From positions 1 through 47,148 of the forward strand of contig NZ_CAKRAH010000019.1 in the NCBI RefSeq assembly GCF_934294775.1: DNA of 47,148 nt. The letters are read 5' to 3'. The position numbers were made by a program, and so were the translations under genes. The notes under the pieces are model-generated. The model was not told the DNA's origin. It did no database searches and worked only from the letters and a program-made list of their open reading frames with translations. Source of the DNA: an uncultured Dorea sp. (GTDB lineage Bacteria; Bacillota; Clostridia; Lachnospirales; Lachnospiraceae). Position 1 is the first letter of the stretch. Each line of letters begins with the position of its first letter. This document shows positions 40,236 to 47,148 of this stretch, piece by piece.

Positions 40236-43200
40236 ATGAAACACAATTCAAAACGTTTTCTGGCGCTTTTTATAGCAGCGTCAATGACATTAACACCAGT
40301 GCCGGGTGTATATGCAGAAGAAATACAGGCAGACCAGCAGACAGAGACAACACAGGCGGCAGACTCTGCATCAGAAGCACAGGAGTCAGAAGTTCAGACA
40401 GCAGATCAGAACAGTCAGGAACAAAATACGGTAAACGATGCATCTGGCGCTGATAATGTACAGAACAATGCAGATGCAAAGGAAAACGCTGCTACACAGA
40501 CTGGAAATCTCTCCGGGCAGGTGGAGAACGGAGCAGATCAGACAGAAGCCGGAGCAGATGCAAACGAAGCTGATAATTCGGAAGAAGATGCAAAGAAGCA
40601 GGAAGCATTGGCAAAACTTCCGGAGATTACGGCAGAAGCAGGAAACTTTAAAGATGGTGTATATCAGCCGGATGAGGCGGCAATCGGTGGTTCTAAGAGA
40701 ACTTCGATCACATGTGAGAGCATTACGGTAAAAGATGGAAAAGCAACTGCAAGAGTTGTATTTTCAAGTGACGGTTATCCAAAAATATGGATAAATGTTG
40801 CAGGAACCATTCAGGAATATGAGAAAAGAGCTGACAGTGCAGAAGGAACCAGTGCATTTGATATCCCAGTAGATCTGAATAAAGAGATGGCGGTCGTAGG
40901 TTATGTAGAAAAGATGGGATCTTATACGCAGTATAGTCTGAATGTAAAGCTTTCAGAAGGAAAAGAACCAACCGGACCAGTTCCGTCAGAACCGGGAACA
41001 ACAGATCCGACAGAGCCATCCAATCCGGGAACGACAGACCCGGCAGACCCATCGGAACCAGGACCGTCCGATCCGGAAGAAATAGTACTGACAGACGGAA
41101 GCTATCATGTAGATGTAACATCCAGCAGTACAATGTTCAAAGTAACAAATTGTATACTGACATCAGAAAACGGTAAAATGTATGCAGTGATTACGTTAAG
41201 CGGTACCGGATATGATAAGTTATACATGGGGACTGCAGAAGAAGCAGCGCAGGCAACAGATGCACAGTGCATTCATTATGCAGCGGATGCAGAAGGAAAC
41301 TACACATATAGAATCCCGGTAGAAAGTCTGGATAAAGAGATTGCCGTTGCTGCACATTCTATAAGAAAAGATCAGTGGTATGACAGAACGCTTACATTTT
41401 CATCAGAATCTGCAAGAAGAATTATTGAAGATGGAATTTATGAAGTAAATGCAGAAGCAGGCGGTAAGATGTTCCGCGTCGTAAGCTGTACAATGCAGGT
41501 ACAGAATGGACAGATGACGGCATCCGTTACGTTGAGTGGACAGGGATATAACCGTCTCTATCTTGGAAGTATCGAAGATGCACCAAATGATGAGGCACAC
41601 TGGATCCTTCCGGAGAATCTGCTGGCAGAACAGTATACATTTAAAATTCCGGTAGAAGAACTGGATAAGACAATGGATATAGTAGTCCATACAACGAAAA
41701 GTAATAAATGGGATACCAGAACACTGACCTTCCATTCAGAGGGAATGAAAAAAATCTCCGACAATGGATCCGGTAATGGAAACGGCTCTTTAAATCCTGG
41801 CGGATCTGGAAATGGAAACGGAACACTGACTCCTGGAAATGGAGGTACAGGAAATGGAAATACGGGTTCGAATGGAAGTGGAAATGCAGGCTCTGGAAAT
41901 AACGGAAGCGGAAACAGCGCAGGAAGCAGTGTGAATAATGGCCAGCCGGATACTGTATCAAAATCAGAAGCAGATCTGAATAAATCAACGGCACAGGTCA
42001 ATAGTTCGACTGGATTAAAAGATGGTGTATACACACCAGACAGTTTTTCATGGTCAGGTGGAACAGGAAAGGTAAGCATTAGTTGCAGCAAGGTTACTGT
42101 AACAGGCGGGCAGGCATATGCAACACTGGTATTCAGCAGTCAGCATTATCAGTATGTAAAGGCCAATGGAAATACATACTATCCAAGCGAAAAAGGTGCA
42201 AGATCCACAACATTTGTAATTCCGGTGGCGCTGAATAAGAACAATACAATCATTGGTATGACGACAGCAATGTCAACACCTCATGAAATCCAGTACAGTA
42301 TCTTCGTATATCTGGCAGCGGCAGCGACAGGCGGAAAAGAAGCAACAGCCGGAAAAAATGTTACCGTAATAGGAGCAGGAACGAACGCAGACGGAAGTAA
42401 AAAATCAGCAGCAGCGAACCAGAAGCTGGATGAAGAAGCACCACAGATCATCGGTCTTGAGTATCAGTCTGAGACAAAAGTGGAACATGCAAAATATTTT
42501 AAAATCTATAATTATGATCAGGGAATTACATTGCTTGAGATTGATTTAAGTCAGGGAACGGGCCGTACGGAAGCGGCAGAAAGCCAGAAGACGGAAAAAA
42601 CATCCGGAACAGCTAAGAAGACTACGCAAAAATCTAAGAAAACATCGAAAAAGAATACTAAGAAAAAGAAAAAGAAAAACAGTACAGCAAACGGCTTGAA
42701 TCCTGCAGAGCAGGAACAGGCAGATCTTTATCAGGCACAGGTTGTAAAATACCTGATCGTTCCTGAAAATGCAGAGATTCCGGCAGGACTCGATAAAGAA
42801 GTTATCGTATTGCGCCCGGATACAAAGAGCATCTATGCCGGAACGAACCATGTGCTTTCTATATTAGAAAAGCTGAATCAGACAGAACGTGTATCGGCAG
42901 TCGGTATGAAAGCAAAAAAATGCAAGAACGATACCATAAAAGGTAAGATGAGAGAAAAAGAAGTCCTCTACGCAGGAACTTCCGGGAAGCTGGATTATAA
43001 AAAGCTGGTAAAAGCACAGAGTGATCTTGCAATTGTTTCATCGGGCATTCTGCCAAAAGAAGGAAGCAGCAAAAAAGCAGTCAAAAAGAAAATGACAAGT
43101 TATCAGAAGATGACAGAAAAGATGACGATGCTGAAAATACCGGTAATTGTAGACCGTTCCAAAGATGAAAAAGGCAAACAGGCAAAACAGGAATGGGAAA

Positions 43201-43238
43201 AAGTATATGAAGTGCTTCTTGGATGCCAGAGCATGTAA
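40236..43238 (+). CDS. Secreted multidomain protein with A-B-B-A beta modules and a C-terminal half substrate-binding domain (probable corrinoid capture)
   Basis: The frame is open from 40113, but the ATG at 40236 follows AGAGGAAG and starts a clear signal peptide (cleavage near VYA-EE, residue 27), giving exactly 1000 residues. Order: disordered acidic Gln/Ala/Glu stretch (28-125); module A1 (134-243); Pro/Thr/Glu linker (244-284); module B1 (285-395); module B2 (397-503); Gly/Asn/Ser linker (504-575); module A2 (592-695); domain C (732-1000). A modules share KDGVY, SI-C and IPV-LNK; B modules share YEV or YHV, MF-V and LSG-GY-LY-G. Their size and pattern recall NEAT-like ligand-binding domains, but I cannot confirm that. 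Domain C resembles the first lobe of the lipoprotein encoded next and has a Lys-rich insert (785-815). There is no LPXTG or lipobox. It is the first gene under the B12 riboswitch. Confidence 0.8.
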   Translation: MKHNSKRFLALFIAASMTLTPVPGVYAEEIQADQQTETTQAADSASEAQESEVQTADQNSQEQNTVNDASGADNVQNNADAKENAATQTGNLSGQVENGADQTEAGADANEADNSEEDAKKQEALAKLPEITAEAGNFKDGVYQPDEAAIGGSKRTSITCESITVKDGKATARVVFSSDGYPKIWINVAGTIQEYEKRADSAEGTSAFDIPVDLNKEMAVVGYVEKMGSYTQYSLNVKLSEGKEPTGPVPSEPGTTDPTEPSNPGTTDPADPSEPGPSDPEEIVLTDGSYHVDVTSSSTMFKVTNCILTSENGKMYAVITLSGTGYDKLYMGTAEEAAQATDAQCIHYAADAEGNYTYRIPVESLDKEIAVAAHSIRKDQWYDRTLTFSSESARRIIEDGIYEVNAEAGGKMFRVVSCTMQVQNGQMTASVTLSGQGYNRLYLGSIEDAPNDEAHWILPENLLAEQYTFKIPVEELDKTMDIVVHTTKSNKWDTRTLTFHSEGMKKISDNGSGNGNGSLNPGGSGNGNGTLTPGNGGTGNGNTGSNGSGNAGSGNNGSGNSAGSSVNNGQPDTVSKSEADLNKSTAQVNSSTGLKDGVYTPDSFSWSGGTGKVSISCSKVTVTGGQAYATLVFSSQHYQYVKANGNTYYPSEKGARSTTFVIPVALNKNNTIIGMTTAMSTPHEIQYSIFVYLAAAATGGKEATAGKNVTVIGAGTNADGSKKSAAANQKLDEEAPQIIGLEYQSETKVEHAKYFKIYNYDQGITLLEIDLSQGTGRTEAAESQKTEKTSGTAKKTTQKSKKTSKKNTKKKKKKNSTANGLNPAEQEQADLYQAQVVKYLIVPENAEIPAGLDKEVIVLRPDTKSIYAGTNHVLSILEKLNQTERVSAVGMKAKKCKNDTIKGKMREKEVLYAGTSGKLDYKKLVKAQSDLAIVSSGILPKEGSSKKAVKKKMTSYQKMTEKMTMLKIPVIVDRSKDEKGKQAKQEWEKVYEVLLGCQSM

Positions 43239-43358
43239 CAGAGGTTGATGAAGAATCCACAAAGAAGTAAATAGAGATGTGCATTTGGTAGAAAGCATTT
43301 TCACGACAGATTCTGAATATAGAACATGAAAATTTATGGGTATAAAGTGGAGAAAAAG

Positions 43359-44585
43359 ATGAAGCAAAAAAGATACAGGGCACTGTGTGTGTTGTTAAGT
43401 ACATTGCTACTTGCATCCGGGACATTGACCGGATGTGGAAGCGGTCAGGCATCCGGAGTGTCAAAAGAGACACAGACAGAAGATAGTGCAAAAAAAAGTT
43501 CTTCAAATAAGAGCACTTCCAATAAAGAAAAAGCACCGGAAATAGAAGGACTGGAATATCAGAAGACCATGAACCTTACATATGCGACAGAATTCAATGT
43601 CTTCTATTATAAAGGCGGCTATAAACTTCTGGATGTCAAAGATGACAGACAGTATCTGATCGTCCCGGAAGGAAAGAAAGCACCAAAAGGCCTGGACGGG
43701 GATATCATAGTTTTAAAGCAGCCGCTGGATCATATTTATCTGGCAGCAACGTCGGCAATGGCATTATTTGACTCGATAGATGGTCTGGATCATATACGGA
43801 TGTCGGGGGCACAGGCTTCTGACTGGTATGTAGAGCATGCAAAAGAAGCAATGGAAGCAGGTGATATCCTCTTTGCTGGAAAATACAGTGAACCGGATTA
43901 TGAGATGCTGATTAAAGAGGATTGTGATCTTGCCATTGAATCTACGATGATTCTTCATACGCCAAAGGTACAGGAGATGATCGAAGATCTGGACATCCCG
44001 GTTTTTATTGACCGTTCCAGTTACGAAGGCCATCCGCTTGGAAGAACAGAGTGGATCAAAGCGTATGCGGCGATGCTGAATAAAGAAGACGCGGCAGATA
44101 CATTCTTTGAAGAGCAGGCGGAAATTATTGAAGAACTGAAGGACTTTAAAAATACAGGCAAGACGGTTGCATATTTCTTCGTAAGTACAGATGGAACCGT
44201 TGTGGTACGAAGCAGTAAAGACTATATTCCGAAGATGATAGAGATTGCAGGCGGCAAGTATATTTTTAAGGATTTGAAGAATACCGAAAGCAAGAGCTCT
44301 TCTGTGAATCTGTCCATGGAAGAATTCTATTCGAAGGCGAAGGATGCGGATTATCTGATCTATAATGCGACGATTGACAACCCGATCCAGTCGGTACAGG
44401 AACTAACCGCTAAGAATGAATTATTTGCAGATTTTAAAGCAGTAAAGAATGGAAATGTCTGGTGTACAGGAAAATCCCTGTATCAGGCCACTGATATCGT
44501 GGGCAATCTGATTACAGATATTCATCTGATGCTGACGGATGGCGATCCATCGGAGATGACATTCTTGTATCAGGTGACAGAATAA
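43359..44585 (+). CDS. Corrinoid ABC transporter substrate-binding lipoprotein (BtuF/FepB-like)
   Basis: The ATG at 43359, after GGAGAAAAAG, begins a lipoprotein signal with the lipobox LTGC (Cys26), giving 408 residues. After a Lys/Ser linker (27-56), residues 57-400 form a two-lobed periplasmic-binding fold of the iron/B12 type: IVPEGKKAPKGLDGDIIVL near 101, DILFAGKYSEPDYEMLI near 169, DIPVFIDRSS near 212, the bridging helix around TEWIKAYAAMLNKED and a second lobe from about 265. Riboswitch control and the adjacent permease and ATPase genes point to cobalamin or cobinamide as ligand. Residues 59-241 resemble the C-terminal domain of the preceding protein. Confidence 0.88.
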   Translation: MKQKRYRALCVLLSTLLLASGTLTGCGSGQASGVSKETQTEDSAKKSSSNKSTSNKEKAPEIEGLEYQKTMNLTYATEFNVFYYKGGYKLLDVKDDRQYLIVPEGKKAPKGLDGDIIVLKQPLDHIYLAATSAMALFDSIDGLDHIRMSGAQASDWYVEHAKEAMEAGDILFAGKYSEPDYEMLIKEDCDLAIESTMILHTPKVQEMIEDLDIPVFIDRSSYEGHPLGRTEWIKAYAAMLNKEDAADTFFEEQAEIIEELKDFKNTGKTVAYFFVSTDGTVVVRSSKDYIPKMIEIAGGKYIFKDLKNTESKSSSVNLSMEEFYSKAKDADYLIYNATIDNPIQSVQELTAKNELFADFKAVKNGNVWCTGKSLYQATDIVGNLITDIHLMLTDGDPSEMTFLYQVTE

Positions 44586-44591
44586 CGTATA

Positions 44592-45746
44592 ATGAAAATC
44601 AGGTGGGCGGTGAAAGGTTCATCTGATTTTTTTGCAGAAAGATTAGAAGATATGAGAAAAAAAGAGAATCATGAAGAAAAAAAAGTACAGGTAAAAAAGA
44701 AAAACGGGATAGAAAGCCGCTTTCAGGCAGAAATACTTAGACGAAGATCGCGGTATTTTGCGGTATTTGTGGTGCTGGCAGCGGCATTTTGTGTGGTGAC
44801 GGTTTTAAATATTAATACAGGGAATGTAGATATCTCAGTACCGGAGATCCTGAAAATTCTGGCAAGAAGAGGCGGAGAAGGTACAGAGGCGAATATTATC
44901 TGGAAGATCAGGCTCCCGAGAGTGTTGATGGCGGCAATCCTGGGTGGTGCATTGTCTTTGTCTGGATTCTTATTACAGACATTTTTTGCAAATCCAATCG
45001 CAGGACCGTTCGTGCTTGGAATTTCTTCCGGGGCAAAGATGATGGTAGCACTTGTGATGATATTTTTCCTGGAAAGATATTCCTTCGTGTCATCATATAC
45101 GCTGATCATAGCGGCATTTGCAGGAGCACTTATTTCGACGGGGTTCATTTTGCTTCTATCTAAAAAAATGCATCATATGGCGACACTTCTGGTCGGTGGG
45201 ATTATGATTGGCTATATCTGTTCTGCAATTACGGATTTTATCGTGACATTTGCAGAAGATTCGGATATTGTAAATCTTCATGGCTGGTCACAGGGGAGTT
45301 TTTCGGGCATGAACTGGAGCAATGTAGAGGTGGCCCTGATCGTGGTGGGAGTTACGGTAGTTTTAACAGTGTTACTGTCTAAGCCGGTCGGTGCATATCA
45401 GCTGGGAGAAGCATATGCACAGAGCATGGGGGTGAATATCCGCTTTTTCCGTGTGGCGCTGATTCTTTTATCGAGTATATTATCCGCATGTGTAACAGCA
45501 TTTGCGGGACCTATCTCATTCGTTGGAATTGCAGTTCCGTATCTTGTGAAGCATGCACTGAAGACATCAAAGCCGCTGGTAGTGATTCCGGGAACTTTTA
45601 TAGGGGGTGCGGTATTCTGCATGATCTGTGATCTGATCGCAAGAATGGCATTTGCCCCGATGGAATTAAATATCAGTACTGTGACATCTATATTTGGAGC
45701 TCCGGTTGTGATATATATGATGGTCCGTGGACAGAGAGGAAAGTAA
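44592..45746 (+). CDS. FecCD/BtuC-type ABC transporter permease
   Basis: The 384-residue protein has about ten membrane segments and typical BtuC/FecCD sequences: WKIRLPRVLMAAILGGALSL near 113, LSGFLLQTFFANPIAGPFVLG near 132, the LHGWSQGSFSGMNW segment near 234, and GPISFVGIAVPYLVKHAL near 300, which includes the ATPase-contacting loop. The first 55 residues are hydrophilic, and an ATG at 44652 is an alternative start that would make the length more usual. It lies 6 nt after the lipoprotein gene and 1 nt before the ATPase gene, completing the transporter. Confidence 0.9.
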   Translation: MKIRWAVKGSSDFFAERLEDMRKKENHEEKKVQVKKKNGIESRFQAEILRRRSRYFAVFVVLAAAFCVVTVLNINTGNVDISVPEILKILARRGGEGTEANIIWKIRLPRVLMAAILGGALSLSGFLLQTFFANPIAGPFVLGISSGAKMMVALVMIFFLERYSFVSSYTLIIAAFAGALISTGFILLLSKKMHHMATLLVGGIMIGYICSAITDFIVTFAEDSDIVNLHGWSQGSFSGMNWSNVEVALIVVGVTVVLTVLLSKPVGAYQLGEAYAQSMGVNIRFFRVALILLSSILSACVTAFAGPISFVGIAVPYLVKHALKTSKPLVVIPGTFIGGAVFCMICDLIARMAFAPMELNISTVTSIFGAPVVIYMMVRGQRGK

Positions 45747-45747
45747 A

Positions 45748-46845
45748 ATGGCAGATTATTATGTAGAATTAAAAGAACTTGCGGTTGGATACCGGGGAGA
45801 ACCATTGATCAGAGATATCAATATCGGCATCGAAAAAGGAAAAATCGTAACACTGATCGGTCCAAACGGAGCCGGCAAATCTACGATATTAAAGAGCATC
45901 ACCAGACAGCTTAAGACAATCAGCGGTTCTGTCTATGTAGAAAATGAAGAATTACAGAAAATGTCCTACAAAGATATGGCAACAAAGATTGCAGTGGTAT
46001 TGACGGAGCGTCTGAAGCCGGAGCTTATGACGTGTCATGATGTGGTGGCAACGGGAAGATATCCATACACGGGAAGACTTGGAATCTTATCAAAAGAGGA
46101 TGAATTAAAAGTAGATCAGGCAATGGAAGCCGTGCATGCACAGGAACTTGGAAGCCGTAATTTTCAGGAAATCAGCGACGGACAGAGACAGCGTGTACTG
46201 CTCGCAAGAGCCATTTGCCAGGAACCGGAGATCATGATCCTGGATGAGCCGACATCATTTCTTGATATCCGCTATAAACTGGAGCTGCTTGGAATATTGA
46301 GAAACATGGCAAAAGAAAAAGGAATTACAGTCATTTTATCCTTACATGAGATTGATCTGGCACAGAAGATGTCGGATAAGATCCTGTGCGTAAAAGGTGA
46401 CCGGGTAGCCGGTTACGGGACGCCGGAAGAAATTTTTACATCAGAAAAAATCCGGGAGATCTATAAGATAGATAACGGCTTTTACGATCCGTGTTTTGGA
46501 AGCATAGAACTGCCAAAAGTCGAGGGAAAACCGGAAGTTCTGGTATTATCATCCTGCGGAAACGGTATTCCGGTTTACCGGAAACTCCAAAAAGCAGGAA
46601 TTCCATTTGCTGCAGGAATCCTGTATCCGGGTGAGACAGACTACCAGCTGGCGAAACTTTTAGCAGCTGAAATCATAGAGGAAAAGCCATATGAACCAGT
46701 GTCAGATGCAGCAGTAAAAAAAGCAATGGATGTTATGGAACGGTGTGGAAAAGTGATTAATGCGGGAGTCGTGATCGGAAGGCAAAATCAGAAGATAGAG
46801 GGAGTATTAAAACGTGCCGGGGAGAAGAAGTTTTTTGCTGTTTAA
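45748..46845 (+). CDS. Corrinoid ABC transporter ATP-binding protein with extra C-terminal domain
   Basis: The ATG at 45748 follows AGGAAAG and gives 365 residues. The N-terminal 255 residues are a standard FepC/BtuD-type ATPase: Walker A GPNGAGKST near 37, Q-loop region, signature ISDGQRQR near 144, Walker B IMILDEPTSF near 164 and the switch His in LSLHEIDLA near 197. Residues 262-365 form an added domain starting PEVLVLSSCGNGIPVYRKLQ and ending in GEKKFFAV. I have seen this extension in other clostridial transporters, but its role is unknown; it could be a regulatory or ligand-sensing domain. The final three codons fall inside the left end of the palindromic element that follows. Confidence 0.88.
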   Translation: MADYYVELKELAVGYRGEPLIRDINIGIEKGKIVTLIGPNGAGKSTILKSITRQLKTISGSVYVENEELQKMSYKDMATKIAVVLTERLKPELMTCHDVVATGRYPYTGRLGILSKEDELKVDQAMEAVHAQELGSRNFQEISDGQRQRVLLARAICQEPEIMILDEPTSFLDIRYKLELLGILRNMAKEKGITVILSLHEIDLAQKMSDKILCVKGDRVAGYGTPEEIFTSEKIREIYKIDNGFYDPCFGSIELPKVEGKPEVLVLSSCGNGIPVYRKLQKAGIPFAAGILYPGETDYQLAKLLAAEIIEEKPYEPVSDAAVKKAMDVMERCGKVINAGVVIGRQNQKIEGVLKRAGEKKFFAV

Positions 46846-47129
46846 TACATTAATTTGGGTTGGATTCCCGGTCCTTGCGTATGCCTTGGTATAAGATCTG
46901 GTCCGCGACTCCATGAAGCAAGAAGTAGTAAGAGAGCCTGAATTCCCTAAAAGCAACAGAAAGCAAACCCAAACTCGCCTGTTGGCTCAAACAGTGGATT
47001 TGCTTTCTGTTAACGGGAATCCAGGCTCTCTAACTACTTCTAAGCCTCATTCCGAATGCTACCCAGCCCTTATACCAGCGCTTTCTCATGGACCGGGATG
47101 CCACAATGAAACAGTGTATTAAACAGCAA
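46835..47129. mobile_element. About 295-nt nested palindrome, MITE-like or non-autonomous element
   Basis: Outer arms TTGCTGTTTAATACA (46835-46849) and TGTATTAAACAGCAA (47115-47129) are perfect 15-bp inverted repeats. Inside them are ATTCCCGGTCC (46864-46874) with GGACCGGGAT (47090-47099), GGTATAAG (46888-46895) with CTTATACC (47069-47076), AGAAGTAGT, AGAGAGCCTG and ATTCCC (46921-46947) with their complements (47015-47041), and AACAGAAAGCAAA (46955-46967) with TTTGCTTTCTGTT (46999-47011). Internal loops are nearly equal on both sides. The whole post-operon gap is therefore one long imperfect hairpin. It contains no credible protein gene. It may also end transcription of the uptake operon. Confidence 0.65.
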
Positions 47130-47148
47130 TACTATCTAAGGTATCAAA

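Noticed and set aside
41750..41960. Tandem repeat array
   Set aside because: It is the Gly/Asn/Ser linker of the secreted protein in frame, not a CRISPR or noncoding repeat.
46913..47122. 69-codon frame within the terminal palindrome
   Set aside because: It reads along both arms of the hairpin, has no ribosome binding site, and no protein family fits.

Overview
The window looks like a chromosome segment from an anaerobic, low-to-mid GC Firmicute of the family Lachnospiraceae, near Dorea, Mediterraneibacter or Coprococcus comes. I base this on protein style, AGGAGG-type ribosome binding sites, TTGACA/TATAAT promoters, a Phe T-box, a clostridial-type 6S RNA, a SpoIID-family protein and the anaerobic (early cobalt) cobalamin pathway. 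Genus assignment is inference. Almost all genes lie on the + strand.

Region 1 (1-12626) is mostly housekeeping. It holds a broken PEP-synthase-like gene at the left edge, a putative manganese exporter, a lysine-rich H1-like protein, an acidic-tailed membrane protein, a PHP-domain phosphoesterase, leuCD-thrC, pckA with its own promoter, a 6S RNA, a SpoIID/LytB-domain protein and a YihY/BrkB membrane protein. Region 2 (12623-19149) is a T-box-controlled pheS-pheT unit followed closely by sppA, an RDD-family protein and queA.

Region 3 (19156-35267) is a large cobalamin biosynthesis locus: cbiD, cbiF, cbiG, cbiH, a cbiJ-cbiE-cbiT triple fusion, cbiA, cobT, cobU, cobS, a short second CobU-like gene, an alpha-ribazole-phosphatase-like gene, cbiB, a lone feoA-like gene, cobD and a cbiP-cbiC fusion. 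With the fusions it covers most steps from cobalt-precorrin-3 to cobalamin. The cobalt chelatase, CbiL and the corrinoid adenosyltransferase are not in the window. The locus starts at a strong promoter with a perfect palindrome in its spacer, and I find no B12 riboswitch in front of it.

Region 4 (35282-39722) holds a LysR regulator, a MetE-C-like methyltransferase, a YoaK/DUF1275 membrane protein convergent with a second LysR gene, and an HPr-like protein lacking the usual phospho-histidine motif.

Region 5 (39862-46845) is a corrinoid-uptake operon headed by a cobalamin riboswitch with a clear terminator. It encodes a 1000-residue secreted protein, a lipoprotein substrate-binding protein, a FecCD/BtuC permease and an ATPase with an extra C-terminal domain. 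The secreted protein is the most interesting object here: four beta-rich modules in the order A-B-B-A, then one lobe of a substrate-binding protein homologous to the lipoprotein encoded next door. It looks like a corrinoid-capture protein made partly by duplicating the transporter's own binding protein. The operon ends in a roughly 295-nt nested palindrome resembling a MITE or non-autonomous element. Two families of short dispersed repeats occur in the intergenic regions.
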